Shown in pieces: positions 8,327 through 18,800 of a stretch of DNA of 64,000 bases; the stretch's first letter is position 1, and each line of letters starts with the position of its first letter. The stretch lies in the NCBI RefSeq assembly GCF_947499705.1, contig NZ_CANMPJ010000001.1, positions 2,577,501-2,641,500 on the forward strand, given 5' to 3'. The notes under the pieces were generated by a model that was not told where the DNA came from, did no database searches, and was given only the letters and a program-made list of their open reading frames with translations. Source of the DNA: an uncultured Erythrobacter sp. (GTDB lineage: Bacteria; Pseudomonadota; Alphaproteobacteria; Sphingomonadales; Sphingomonadaceae). The position numbers and the translations under genes are program-made.

Positions 8327-9910
8327 TCACCACAAGACTACATAGAGGCCGATCAGGATCGCCACCGTGATCGCCGCAAGTGTGTTGAACAGCGGCGTGG
8401 TACCAAAGCTGATATCACCGAGCTTCACCGTGCGTCCTTCATCCGGAGTTGCCGTCAAGCGTGAGATCACCGCTGCCGCAACCAGCGCCAGCAGGAAAAC
8501 AATCCAGATGCGGATGATGAATGGCATGTCGGGCGTGGCGAACTTCAAGAACACGTTCACTGCAATCGAACCGAACAGTGCGACGAATGCCCCCACTTCG
8601 TTGGCGCGCTTGTCGAAGAACCCCAGCAGGAACACGACGACGATGCCCGGCGCAATATAGCCAGTGTATTCCTGCACCGTCTGGAACGCGCTTTCGAAGC
8701 CGCCCAGGAATGGACGGGCGAGCAGCAACGCGATCACCATGGCGGTGAATGCCGCAATCCGGCCTACCATCACGTAATGCTGCTCAGGCCGATCAGGCCG
8801 CGCACTGCGATAAAGGTCCATCGTGAAGATGGTCGAGATCGAGTTCATCATCGATGCCAGCGAACTGACAACTGCGGCAATCAGAGCCGCAAAGACCAGC
8901 CCGCGCAGACCAGCTGGGGCAAATGCCATCAGCTCACCATAGGTACGGTCCGAACGTTCATTGAGCGCGCCGCCATCAAGCACACCTTGCTGCGCAAGGA
9001 TCACCGCTGCGATCCCCGGGATCACGACAATGAACGGCACGAGGATCTTCAGGAACGCCGCAAAGGCCAGGCCCTTTTGCGCTTCGCCGAGGTTCTCAGC
9101 ACCCAGAGCACGCTGGATGATGTACTGGTTGAAACCCCAATAGCTGAAGTGCAACACCCATAGCCCGCCTAGCAGCGTCCAGATGCCTGGAAGGTCTCCA
9201 TAGGCCGGATGATCGTCATCGAGTATCATCTCGAAGTGCCCGGGCATCTCTTGCATCAGATAGCCAAGACCGCCCATCGCGCCCTCCGCCGGAAGGGCAT
9301 CGAGCGCAAACCAGGTGATCGCGAGGCCGCCAAGGATGAGGATCACCACCTGAATGATATCGGTCAGCGCCACTGCCTTGAGCCCGCCATAGAGCGAGTA
9401 AAGCGCAGCAAACGCCGCGAGCGCCGCCATGGATGGCAATACGCCCCAGCCAGTGAGCGACTGTACCGCAAGCCCGCCGAGCCAGAGTACGGTTGTGAGG
9501 TTCACGGCGGTGTAGAGCGCAACCCAGAACACGCTCATCAGGTTCTTGACGCCCGGACCGTAACGCTGCTCGAGGAATTGCGGCATCGTGTAGATGCGCC
9601 GTTTGAGGAAGATCGGCAGGAAGTACTTGGCGACGATGATCAGGACGATCGCGGCTTGCCATTCATAGGCGGCAATAGCGATCCCGACGGCAAAGCCTTG
9701 GCCCGACTGGCCGATGATCTGTTCGGCCGAAATATTGGACGCGATCAGAGATGCGCCGATTGCCCACCATGGAAGTGCACGCCCGGCAAGGAAGTAATCC
9801 TCGGTGTTCTTGTCGTGCCCCGCAGGCTCACGGCTTACGGCAAGCGCGATGCCAAGCAAGGCTATCGCGTAACCGATGATGATGACGATATCGATTGTCT
9901 CAAGCGTCAT
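8327..9910 (-). CDS. Sodium/solute symporter, SLC5 (SSS) family, vSGLT-like, copy 2
   Basis: A 527-residue inner-membrane symporter with about 14 helices. It is closer to Vibrio SglT than copy 1: EDYFLAGRALPWWAIGASLIAS at the start, then NISAEQIIGQSGQGF, TMPQFLEQRYG, and the WGFNQYIIQRALGAEN block. SglT-type proteins take up galactose or glucose with sodium. A strong GGGAGGGG ribosome binding site precedes the ATG. It lies 18 bases upstream of the BciA-like gene, so symporter 2, BciA-like and symporter 1 form one minus-strand operon. With galK and the GH42 gene nearby, galactose or galactosides are the likeliest cargo. Confidence 0.9.
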   Translation of the reverse strand: MTLETIDIVIIIGYAIALLGIALAVSREPAGHDKNTEDYFLAGRALPWWAIGASLIASNISAEQIIGQSGQGFAVGIAIAAYEWQAAIVLIIVAKYFLPIFLKRRIYTMPQFLEQRYGPGVKNLMSVFWVALYTAVNLTTVLWLGGLAVQSLTGWGVLPSMAALAAFAALYSLYGGLKAVALTDIIQVVILILGGLAITWFALDALPAEGAMGGLGYLMQEMPGHFEMILDDDHPAYGDLPGIWTLLGGLWVLHFSYWGFNQYIIQRALGAENLGEAQKGLAFAAFLKILVPFIVVIPGIAAVILAQQGVLDGGALNERSDRTYGELMAFAPAGLRGLVFAALIAAVVSSLASMMNSISTIFTMDLYRSARPDRPEQHYVMVGRIAAFTAMVIALLLARPFLGGFESAFQTVQEYTGYIAPGIVVVFLLGFFDKRANEVGAFVALFGSIAVNVFLKFATPDMPFIIRIWIVFLLALVAAAVISRLTATPDEGRTVKLGDISFGTTPLFNTLAAITVAILIGLYVVLW

Positions 9911-9996
9911 GGGATGATCCCCTCCCCTGTGCGCAGCTTTGGCGCTGCGTCACTGTCCCTTTATCTGTTGCCCCTTACAAGCCAGGCCAGACGCGG

Positions 9997-10013
9997 CCCT
10001 GTTCACAACAGGG
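9997..10013 (-). terminator. Short perfect hairpin after GH3 gene
   Basis: CCCTGTT and AACAGGG form a 7-base-pair stem with a 3-base loop in the 117-base gap between the GH3 gene (ending at 10028) and the symporter 2 start. There is no T-run, so termination or RNA processing is only a possibility; an operator is the other one. Confidence 0.4.
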
Positions 10014-10027
10014 TGCGCCAAATCCGG

Positions 10028-12415
10028 TCAGAACGAGCACTGCGTCCCTTCGGGAGCTTCCTCGCGCAGGATTGCGCTGACTTTCAGTTCAAACGGAGCA
10101 TCAGCCGAAATTGACAACGATGTCGTATTCGCTCCGACACACGCGCTCGTCAACACCATTTCGCGCCAGCCCTTGCCTTCGGCGACCTGCATCGGATGTG
10201 TGATGTCGAAGCTCTTACCGCCTGCGGTTGCGGTAACATTGCCCTCTGGCTTGGTATCGACCGAATAGACAATGCGCCATGCGGCATCGCTTTCCGGCCC
10301 CGATACGGTAAGTGTTGAGCCCGGCGTGAAAGTGATCGCTCGGGCATCTTCCTGGCGGTCCTTGTCGATGCCCCGCGCGACAATCCCGCCAGCTTCTCCT
10401 CGCAAGTTCGGCAGAACGGTGCCGTCCGCCGATGCGGAAATTCCAGCAACCAAGCGGCCATCGGAGTACCAATCAGCAGCAGCCCCGGCACCGACGAAAC
10501 CGCAATCCTCATCAAGCGCGCCGAGTGGTGACTCGTCTGCCAGCGAACGACCGAAACCAAGCGGGAACAGCGCGCCATCCGGTCCGTTCAGCGGTTCTCC
10601 TTCACAGCGAGCTGGCCAGCTGAACGTCAACTTGCCAGTCGCTTCGCTCTCGCCAAACAGCACGTCGGCAACGCCCGCGCCTTCACTGCCTGGCAGCCAC
10701 GAAGCAACAAAAGCGTCGGCTGCGTTAAGCTCGCGATTGACCCACATCGGGCGACCCGAAAGGAACACGGCAACAGCAGGAATGCCTGCAGCGTCGAAAT
10801 TGCGCAGCAGCTCAAGACCTTCCTCGTCTTTGAATGCGAGGTTCTTTCGGTCTCCGGCGAACTCGGCGTAGGGCTCTTCGCCGAACACAACGATGGCGAC
10901 GTCAGGCTTCGATTTGAAAGTGCCGTCTTCGGAGAGAACGGCTGAGCCACCGCTGGCCTCCGCAGCCTCCTTGATCCCTGCAAAGATCGATGTCGCGCCG
11001 GGGAAATAGTCGTTGGTAAGCTCGCGCCCGCCCTGCCAGGTCAGTGTCCAGCCTCCGGCAGCTTGTGCAATCGAGTCTGCCGCTACGCCCGCGACAAGGA
11101 TCGAGGCCCCTTCCTTGAGCGGCAGGACGCCTTCGTTTTTCAGCAACACTTGCGACTTCGCGACTGCTTCGCGGGCCACCGCACGGTGCGAAGCCATGCC
11201 GAGCTTGTCGTATTCGCCAGCGTTCGGGCGAGCGGACGGCTTCACTGCATCCGGACCAAGAAGGCCAGCGCGCTGCTTAAGGCGCAGGACGCGGGTGACC
11301 GCTTCGTCGATCCGCGCCATCGGGATCGTGCCGTCCGTGACCTGCGCGATGATTGTTTTGTGAAGACCGACTGCGTCGTCGGGCACCATATAAATATCGA
11401 GCCCTGCCATCAGGGACTGCGCGCAATCGCTGACTGTGCAGCCCTTGACCTGCCCGTGTCCGTTCCAGTCGCCGACAACCAATCCGTCAAAGCCCATTTC
11501 GCCGCGGAGGACGTCTGTCAGCAAGTCCTTGTTGCCATGCATCTTACGGCCATTGATCGAGTTGAAGCTCGCCATGATCGTTTCGACCCCAGCGTCGATC
11601 GCATAAGGGTAAGGGACGGAGTGGATCGCCATCAACGCGTCGATATCGCCGTTGACGTCGCCCTGGTCGACGCCCTGTTCCGTCCCGCCATCGCCAAAGA
11701 AGTGCTTGGCGGTTGCGATCACACGGCCTTGGCCGAGATAGTCGCCCGCGCCTTTTCGGCCCTGCAAACCTTCGACAAGGGCAGCGCCCATTCTCGCGAC
11801 AGTCTTCGGATCTTCTGAATAACTCTCGTATGTCCGGCCCCAGCGATCGTCGCGCGCGACCGCTACCGTGGGGGAGAAGTTCCAGTCGATCCCCGTGACT
11901 TCGATCTCGACCGCAGTCGCCGCACCGATCTCGCGAACAAGGTCCGCATCGCCCGTCGCGCCAAGCGCGATATTGTGGGGGAAGATCGTTGCGCCGATCA
12001 CATTGGTGTGGCCGTGGACCGCGTCAGTACCCCATATCGTCGGGATTGCCGGTTCGTCGCCGGGAAGCGGCGCAGTCGAAGCATCCCACATCGCATCGGC
12101 AAGGCGAAGCCATTCTGATGCAGGCGCGAACTCATCGCCGTATGGGCCGCCATTGCCGCCATTGAGATAGCTGCCCCAGCGGTACTCGCGCATCTCTTCC
12201 GGTGTGACCGAATTGATCTGCGGCTGGATCAATTGAGCGACCTTTCGCTCCAAAGTCATGCGCGCCAGCAGGTCGGCGATTTGATCAGATGGCTGGGATT
12301 GAACCGTAGCGGGCGGAGCAGAACTGCTAGCCGATCGCAAAGGCTCATCGGTGCACCCGGAAAGCACGCCTGCCAAGCAGGCACCGGCCACGATAAGCCG
12401 TGCGTTCATACCCAT
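10028..12415 (-). CDS. Beta-glucosidase / exo-beta-glucanase, glycoside hydrolase family 3, lipoprotein
   Basis: A 795-residue GH3 enzyme. It begins with a lipoprotein signal ending in the lipobox LSGC (Cys21), so it should be lipid-anchored in the periplasm or outer membrane. The (alpha/beta)8 domain shows TIWGTDAVHGH, TAKHFFGDGGT (KH motif near 237) and the nucleophile Asp316 in GLVVGDWNGH. The alpha/beta sandwich domain follows, then a C-terminal ExoP-like beta-sandwich of about 170 residues. Such enzymes remove glucose from the non-reducing ends of beta-1,3 or beta-1,4 glucans. The start could also be Met3. A LacI-type palindrome lies 48 bases upstream. With the GH16 enzyme it would complete beta-glucan breakdown. 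Confidence 0.92.
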   Translation of the reverse strand: MGMNARLIVAGACLAGVLSGCTDEPLRSASSSAPPATVQSQPSDQIADLLARMTLERKVAQLIQPQINSVTPEEMREYRWGSYLNGGNGGPYGDEFAPASEWLRLADAMWDASTAPLPGDEPAIPTIWGTDAVHGHTNVIGATIFPHNIALGATGDADLVREIGAATAVEIEVTGIDWNFSPTVAVARDDRWGRTYESYSEDPKTVARMGAALVEGLQGRKGAGDYLGQGRVIATAKHFFGDGGTEQGVDQGDVNGDIDALMAIHSVPYPYAIDAGVETIMASFNSINGRKMHGNKDLLTDVLRGEMGFDGLVVGDWNGHGQVKGCTVSDCAQSLMAGLDIYMVPDDAVGLHKTIIAQVTDGTIPMARIDEAVTRVLRLKQRAGLLGPDAVKPSARPNAGEYDKLGMASHRAVAREAVAKSQVLLKNEGVLPLKEGASILVAGVAADSIAQAAGGWTLTWQGGRELTNDYFPGATSIFAGIKEAAEASGGSAVLSEDGTFKSKPDVAIVVFGEEPYAEFAGDRKNLAFKDEEGLELLRNFDAAGIPAVAVFLSGRPMWVNRELNAADAFVASWLPGSEGAGVADVLFGESEATGKLTFSWPARCEGEPLNGPDGALFPLGFGRSLADESPLGALDEDCGFVGAGAAADWYSDGRLVAGISASADGTVLPNLRGEAGGIVARGIDKDRQEDARAITFTPGSTLTVSGPESDAAWRIVYSVDTKPEGNVTATAGGKSFDITHPMQVAEGKGWREMVLTSACVGANTTSLSISADAPFELKVSAILREEAPEGTQCSF

Positions 12416-12462
12416 CCCGATTAGCCCCTCCCAAGGCCGTCTACGCGTTCAAAATCCCAATT

Positions 12463-12478
12463 TTGAGAACGTTCTCAA
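12463..12478. promoter_or_regulatory. LacI-type operator, site A (perfect 16-bp palindrome)
   Basis: TTGAGAACGTTCTCAA is a perfect palindrome with a central CG, the form bound by LacI-family dimers. It sits 48 bases upstream of the GH3 start and after the MFS gene stop, so it should control GH3. Sites B (19298) and C (21052) share the half site GTTC-A/T-CAA. The LacI gene at 13718-14773 is the obvious candidate binder. Confidence 0.7.
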
Positions 12479-12503
12479 TTTGTCATCACTCGCATGCTGA
12501 GGA

Positions 12504-13721
12504 TCAAGAATCAAGACTGTTTGAAGACTTCGGGACTGTCGCCAGCAATCCGGCGGCAAGCGCGGCCAGAGCTGAGAAAAGAGCGAACAAAGCCGCAAAG
12601 CCGAATGACGGCACCAATGTCAGCGTCAGCCACGGCATTACCAGAGAAGGCACCGTGTTGGTGAGATTGAAGACACCTAGGTCCCGGCCACGATGCTGCG
12701 GCTTGGGAAGCACTCTCAACGTCTGTCCGGTGTGGAGCGAAAGGAAGATCGTCGCCGCGATTCCGAACAGCACATAACCGGTGATCGCAAGCGGCAATTC
12801 GTTCGCGAATGCCATCAGCACCAGCCCGATTGCCGATAGAGCGGCGCAAAGCGCAAGTGGTGCGATTGGCCTCGCATGCTGATCAGACCAACGCCCGAGC
12901 CAAAGCGAAAGCGGCACCGAGATGATCAGCACGATGCTGAAGATATTGGCAGCCGTGTTCTCGTGGAAATCGGCGACAATCGACCTGAGCCAGAACAGCA
13001 GGAATGCGAACAGCCCGGCCTCGGCAATCTGTACCAGAAAACGCGCGAGCCACATTCTGATAATGATCGAGCGCGAATGATCACCCCGCACGACATTCTC
13101 GTCGGATCGTTCGACCGGACGCCGCAACTCGGGCCGGGCTTGCCTCCGACCGAAGATCACCGCGGGCAGAACCAAAACCACCACCAACGCAGCGACAGCG
13201 GTGAGACGCCATTCGACACCGACTAGCAACTCAAAGGTGACCAATGAGCCCGCAACCGCTCCCATCGCCGGTGCAACAGCAAGATAGCCGCCGAGCTGCC
13301 CCTTCTGGCAATCAGGCACGCAGTCACCAGCCCATGCGAGCAGTGGTCCCAGCATCATATTGAGCCCGATCTGCCAGAGCATCACCAGCATGATGAGTTC
13401 GATCAGATTGGACGCGTACCCGATTGCGATCAGCAGGGCGCTGGATGTCGCTAACCCGGCCAATATCCACGCGGTGCGATTGCGGCTGCGATCGCTCAGG
13501 ATTCCGAATACGATGTTGGCGAGGCTGGCGATCACGGCGCCGTAGAATGTGACCCGGGCAAGTGCGCTAACATCCTCTGTGCCCATCAGGGTGGTGATTT
13601 TCAGAGGCAACAGGACAGTCAGAAGCGGAACATACGCGATCGATCCGCCGCCTGCGGCGAGCGCGAACAAGATCATGAACCACAAGGGTTGCCTGGCAAC
13701 CGGAGCTGAAGCTGAGCTCAC
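12504..13721 (-). CDS. MFS transporter, glycan-locus permease
   Basis: A 405-residue major facilitator protein with 12 predicted helices and a central charged loop near residues 200-220. The cytoplasmic loop GILSDRSRNR after helix 2-3 and the matching LGRWSDQHARP in the second half are MFS marker loops. The GTG start overlaps the LacI gene stop (GTGA), so GH16, LacI and this gene form one minus-strand operon. It likely moves the oligosaccharide or glucose produced by the GH16/GH3 enzymes across the inner membrane. The substrate is inferred from context only. Confidence 0.83.
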   Translation of the reverse strand: MSSASAPVARQPLWFMILFALAAGGGSIAYVPLLTVLLPLKITTLMGTEDVSALARVTFYGAVIASLANIVFGILSDRSRNRTAWILAGLATSSALLIAIGYASNLIELIMLVMLWQIGLNMMLGPLLAWAGDCVPDCQKGQLGGYLAVAPAMGAVAGSLVTFELLVGVEWRLTAVAALVVVLVLPAVIFGRRQARPELRRPVERSDENVVRGDHSRSIIIRMWLARFLVQIAEAGLFAFLLFWLRSIVADFHENTAANIFSIVLIISVPLSLWLGRWSDQHARPIAPLALCAALSAIGLVLMAFANELPLAITGYVLFGIAATIFLSLHTGQTLRVLPKPQHRGRDLGVFNLTNTVPSLVMPWLTLTLVPSFGFAALFALFSALAALAAGLLATVPKSSNSLDS

Positions 13722-14773
13722 TCCGCTCTCGGCGCTGGTCCGGTTGATGCGCGCTCAACCAATTGCGCTTTCACATCGGTCACGCCGCTGGGCGGTGCGG
13801 CTTTGCGCAGCTGGATAAGCTGTTCGACGGCGGCAGACACGGTTTCCGCAATCGGCTGATCAACGGCTGTCAGTGGCGGCTGCGAAAAGCGGACGATCGG
13901 CGTGTTATCAAAAGAGATCAGCGATAGGTCACGCGGCACATGCAATCCGCGATCTCGTGCAACTTCGAGCGCGGCAAGCGTCATCTGGTCGCTGCTGCCG
14001 ATGATGGCGGTCAGGTCCGGATCGCGGTCCAACAACGCGCGCGCCGCCTGCGTCCCGGATTCATATCCGAAGTCGCCGCGTTCAAAGAGCCCATCGACGT
14101 CGAGACCATGCTCCTCCATCGCTCTGCGCCAGCCCGTAACGCGCCAACCGCTCAAGCTATATTGCTTTGGCCCCGCAATCATGCCGATGCGCGAATGGCC
14201 GAGTTCGATCAGGCGCTTGGTTGAGTGATAAGCGGCGTCTTCATCGCCCATCGTCAAACGCAGACCCGGCCCTTCCTCGGTCGAGCCGATCCGGGCGAAT
14301 GGAATGTTCCGCTTCGCCAGCAGCTTTGTGATCAATTCGTTTTCCGAGTGCGGCGGCGTGAGGATCACGCCATCCGGTTGCAGCGCTGCAATCGCCGCAC
14401 CAAGCTCGCGTTCGACATGGTCGCTATGCGTGTCGACCAGTTCAACCATCATGCGGTAGCCATGCTTTGAACAGGTCAGGATCCCGCCGAGCAGCATCTG
14501 GTCGACCCAATCGGTGCCCTGTCGTTCGCGCCAATCCTGCAGCGTGCGTTCGCGGTCATTGATCGCAAGGATGATGTAGGAGCGCGAGCCGCTCATTCGC
14601 TGTGCGGCCAGCGACGGGACGTAGCCGAGCCGGTCGATCGAAGCCTGCACCCGGTCGCGCATTTGCGGGCGGACATTGGGCTCATCGTTGATGACACGGC
14701 TCACGGTCTGGAGCGAAACACCCGCATCCTCCGCCACTTCGCGGATCGTCACCGTATTGCGACGCCTCGCCAT
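13718..14773 (-). CDS. LacI family transcriptional regulator of the glycan locus
   Basis: A 351-residue repressor. The N-terminal LacI helix-turn-helix and hinge span about residues 8-60 (TIREVAEDAGVSLQTVSRVI, then SLAAQRM). The rest is a periplasmic-binding-protein-like sensor domain with the usual SLISFDNTPIVRFSQPPLTA segment near residue 290. It probably binds the 16-bp palindromes at 12463, 19298 and 21052 and is released by a mono- or oligosaccharide. It lies 22 bases after the GH16 gene and overlaps the MFS gene by 4 bases. Inducer and sites are inferred from neighbourhood. Confidence 0.9.
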   Translation of the reverse strand: MARRRNTVTIREVAEDAGVSLQTVSRVINDEPNVRPQMRDRVQASIDRLGYVPSLAAQRMSGSRSYIILAINDRERTLQDWRERQGTDWVDQMLLGGILTCSKHGYRMMVELVDTHSDHVERELGAAIAALQPDGVILTPPHSENELITKLLAKRNIPFARIGSTEEGPGLRLTMGDEDAAYHSTKRLIELGHSRIGMIAGPKQYSLSGWRVTGWRRAMEEHGLDVDGLFERGDFGYESGTQAARALLDRDPDLTAIIGSSDQMTLAALEVARDRGLHVPRDLSLISFDNTPIVRFSQPPLTAVDQPIAETVSAAVEQLIQLRKAAPPSGVTDVKAQLVERASTGPAPRAE

Positions 14774-14795
14774 TATCCCATCGCCCCTACTTCGA

Positions 14796-15773
14796 TCACT
14801 TCATGCATGCGAGCCCGGTCTCCCGGTCGTCGTGGCATTGATAAACCCTAATCCAATCAATGGTGAATTGATTGGGAATGGAACTGTCCGCAAGCCCTTT
14901 CTCATTGCTTTCCTCCGGCCATTTACCCCCGACCGCGAGGTTGGCCATCACATAGAACGGCCTGTCAAACGGCGCATTGGGGTTGCCTTCGGCGTCGGGC
15001 GAGCCGGTGAACCATTCCTCTTTCGGGACGGTGAAATGCACACGATCGTCAACAAGGAACCGGATCAGGCCCTCGCCCCATTCCACGGCGTAAGTATGGA
15101 ATTCATCTGATGGCAGCGCCAGGTCCGGGAGCGGCGATTTTTGGTCGACATGACTGTTCTTCGGCCATGCTTCCCCAAAATGCAGCGCGCTGACCGTGCG
15201 ATTCTCGCCGACATCGCCTTCGCATTCATCGCAAGCCGCACCGATGTTCACTGCCTCAAGAATGTCGATCTCGCCTGAAAGCGGCCAACTGCCATAATGC
15301 GCTTCCTCCGGCATCATCCACACGGCAGGCCACATGCCCTGCCCCGCCGAGACCTTTGCCCGCACTTCGATCCGGCCATATTTCCAGCTGTGCAGCCCGC
15401 GCGTGCGGATCTTGCCCGAAGTGTATTCCTGCGTGACTTGCGGATTGGGATCCTCGGCAATCTCTGGCGGACGATCAGGGCCGGTGAAGGTCTCCTTGCG
15501 AGCTTTCAGATGCAGGAATCCATCCTCTAAAACGATGTTCTCCGGTCGGTCAGTGTAGCATTGCCGCTCATTATTGCCGCCGCCCCAACACGATTCCTCG
15601 GGTGCCCACTTGGTGCGGTCGAGTTCGGTTCCGTCGAATTCATCCGACCAGACCAACTCCCATGATTGCGCATCCACCGGCGCAACGACAATCGCTTCGG
15701 AAGCCGCCTCTTCAGCGCAACCTGCAACGCCAACTGATGCGGCCAGCAAGCTGACCCAAGTTCCTCGACGCAT
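14796..15773 (-). CDS. Glycoside hydrolase family 16 endo-beta-glucanase (laminarinase type), lipoprotein
   Basis: A 325-residue GH16 jelly-roll enzyme. The start at 15773 gives a lipoprotein signal with lipobox VAGC (Cys19); the longer frame from 15806 would bury it. The active site is GEIDILEAV with Glu168, Asp170 and Glu173, the beta-bulge form shared by laminarinases and related GH16 enzymes. Aromatic residues around the active cleft (GMWPAVWMMP, LHSWKYGRIE) agree. It should cut beta-1,3 or mixed beta-glucans at the cell surface or periplasm. A GAGAGGG ribosome site precedes the ATG. First gene of the GH16-LacI-MFS operon and downstream of the TonB receptor, with a weak terminator between. 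Agarase or carrageenase activity is less likely but not excluded. Confidence 0.88.
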   Translation of the reverse strand: MRRGTWVSLLAASVGVAGCAEEAASEAIVVAPVDAQSWELVWSDEFDGTELDRTKWAPEESCWGGGNNERQCYTDRPENIVLEDGFLHLKARKETFTGPDRPPEIAEDPNPQVTQEYTSGKIRTRGLHSWKYGRIEVRAKVSAGQGMWPAVWMMPEEAHYGSWPLSGEIDILEAVNIGAACDECEGDVGENRTVSALHFGEAWPKNSHVDQKSPLPDLALPSDEFHTYAVEWGEGLIRFLVDDRVHFTVPKEEWFTGSPDAEGNPNAPFDRPFYVMANLAVGGKWPEESNEKGLADSSIPNQFTIDWIRVYQCHDDRETGLACMK

Positions 15774-15817
15774 TGATTTTCCCTCTCGAAGCAGCACCAT
15801 TCCCAAAGTCTTGCAAG

Positions 15818-15851
15818 AAGAGGGGACCTTGCCCCAGCAAAGCCCCCTCTT
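15818..15851 (-). terminator. Hairpin between TonB receptor and GH16 gene
   Basis: AAGAGGGG and CCCCTCTT form an 8-base-pair stem with an 18-base loop just after the receptor gene. No T-run is seen on either side, so it may be a partial terminator that allows some readthrough into the GH16-LacI-MFS operon, for which no separate operator is visible. Confidence 0.4.
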
Positions 15852-15875
15852 GCACTCACTCGCTAATTCAGTCCC

Positions 15876-18800
15876 CTAGAAATCGAATCGAGCAAGGAAG
15901 GTGTAGCGCCGGTCATTGCGGAAGGCAGACCGAGTGATCCGCGTCCCGTCGAAGTCGACGACCTGGCTGGTTTCGGTAACCTCGTCGAGCAGGTTCACGC
16001 CCTGTACGCCGAGCTTCAGATAATCCGTCACCGAGAAGAATATCGACGCGTCGAGTTGACCGGTGTCTTCCTGCCAGATCGGCGAGAACGGGAAGATGTC
16101 GTCTCGCGGCGTGATCAGGAACTCGGAGCGCCAGTTGTAAGCGGCGCGCATCGACAGCGGACCTTTTTCGTAGAACACGGTCGCGTTGAGCGCATGCTCC
16201 GAAATACCCGCAAGCGGCTGTTGGCCAACGAACGCCCCTCCGCCTAGGTCATTTGCCGCCGTTGTAATGGACGACTGACCGACATCAGACAGGTTCGGGT
16301 TCGAGAAATCACTGCCATCGACATAGGTGTAGGTTACCTGCGCACCCAATCCATCGAGGAAGCCCGGAAGGAAATCGAAGGTTTGCTGGTACGCAAGTTC
16401 GAAGCCTTTCAGTATTCCATCTTGGGAATTGGAAGGCCCCTCAACCGCGACTTCGACCGGAACGCTGGCGTCATAGATCACCGTGGAGAAGCCGTTGTCG
16501 ATGAATCCGTCGACGTCCTTCAGGAAGAACGATGCCGTAATCGAGCCGACATCGTTGAAGTACCATTCGACCGACAGATCGTAGTTCCATATCTCGACTG
16601 GCAGCAGGTTGCGGTTGCCGGTCGACAACGCGAAAAGCGGTCCCGATGCAAGCGCCTGCGCGCCAGCGGTCTCGAGCGCGTTCGTGTTGTCACCTATGCC
16701 GCCACCGGCGCGGAACAATTGCAAATCGGGGCGGGCGATGTTCTTCGAAGCTGCCACGCGGAACAGCAGGCCATCGCCCACATCCAGCTTGGCATTGAAG
16801 CTTGGGAGCCAATGATCGAACCTGATCTTGCGATCATCGATCAAGACCTCACCGGTGTGAGCCGCCGCGAATTCGGCCAGCCGTGCATCGGACAGGGCGC
16901 AATAGCCACGCTGAATTCCGGGCACGTCCGGTGTTGAGCATAGCGCCTGAAGTTCGGACACCTGAACGATACCATCACCGTTCGAAACACCGTTCTCCGG
17001 ATTATCAAATCGGCTCGCGTCGGGAAGGCCAATGCGCCCGCCGCTTGTGATCTCGGTTTCGACATAGCGAAGGCCAATGTTGCCTTCGACGTTCCAGCCA
17101 TTGCTGAAGTCGTGGCCGAAATCAACGCGGGCATAGGCGGCTTTGGTAATTTCGGTCACAGTTGAGACTTCACCCGGGCAGAACACGCCTTCGATATCGC
17201 AGGGCACGATCTCACCAGTCAGCTCATCAGGCCGGAAGCGACCATTCACACCATAGTTGAAGCGTTCCGGCGATTGGCCGAATTCCTGAATTTCGGCGAA
17301 TTGCTGATCGGTGAGACCCGACAGATACTCCCCAAGGAAGTCATCCCCGCCAAAGAAGTAGCCCGCTCCGTTCTCAATCGGCGTCGGCGCGTTTCCGCGC
17401 TGGAAGTTGTCGCCAAACACGTCGCGATATTGCGAGAAAGCAGGGAATTCGTCGACGAAAGCGCCACCCGCAATCGCGAATTCCTGACCCGGAAGACCGG
17501 TGAACCAGCGTCCAGGCTGGAACCCGCCAGTAGCGGCACAGCCCGGCCCTTCGTTCCAGGGCGCACAGCCCGCGCGGCCGGCCCATGGAGCAGAAAGGTT
17601 GCCCCACGTGCTGAAGTTGGTGTTGCGGGTTGTGCGATCACGCTCCGCCCAGCGCGCGCCGAAACGTGCGCTCTTGAAGAAGCCATCATCGCTGATGTCA
17701 TACTCCGCATCGAAGCGAAGGCTGTGCAGGTCGCCTTCGTTCTTCTCACGGCTGTCGAGCCCGAACCAGTAATAGGTGCTCTCGCCGGACGAGAAGTAAT
17801 CGGTAGGCGAACCCGGAGGCGCGAGAAAACTGACCTGCGGCACGCTGCCGGTCAGGTCGAGATCGACATTCGCGAAAGTGCTGAGCGCGCCAAAAACGGA
17901 ATCGCGTGACAGCTCCGAACTGATGCTTTGCGCTTCGAAGTTTACCCGGAAACGATCGGTAACATTCCATTTTGCGTCGAATGAGAAATCCTCAGTCGTG
18001 GAGTCCAGTTCACGCAGGAACCGCAGTGAATCGATCGGAATGCCGCCGCGGCCGAATGGCGTGGCATAGGCATCGCCAGGCCGCTGTGTCAGGATGCCGC
18101 TTTGGAAAATCCCGTTCTCATCGAATTGCAGTGTGCTGCCTTCGGCTGCGACAGGGAATAGCCCTTCGTCGTCAACACGCGAGATGAGGGCGTATTCTTC
18201 CGTAGCGAACGTCGTATCGGACCGGAGCCATTCGAACGTGGCAACGAAATCGCCCGTTGGATCTTCGTACTGAAGAACAGCCGACCATGCTTCACGGTCG
18301 CGGTCCAGATCTGTCGTTCGAACCCCTGCACCCTTAGGCACCAGGACGGACCCTGCTGGCGGGAAGTTCGCCGCATCGAAGTTCGGATCGCCGACAAACC
18401 CGCCTGACCCCACGGAGAGTGCGCGCAGACATGGCCCGTCGAGCGTTGCCGCACGATAACATGGGTCGGCGACCTGCGATGCGTCAGTACGGCTCTTCAG
18501 TTCCGATTTCGCATAGGAAAGCTGGACGCCGAGCGTGCCGCCATCGGTCACAACGTTGGTAGAACCAAGCAGTGAGAATTCCGGCGACCACTCTTCGCGA
18601 AGGTCGCCATAGTTCACACCGACTGTCCCCGCGAGGCGGGTACCCGGGTTATCGAGCGGCTTGCGCGTGACGAGGTTCACCGTTCCTGACGGTCCGCCTT
18701 CGATCATGTCGGCGGTAACGTTCTTGAACACTTCGACCCGGCCCAGAAGTTCAGGCGAGACATCGTTGAAGCTGAGAACACGGCCACCGGTCGCGGAGAA

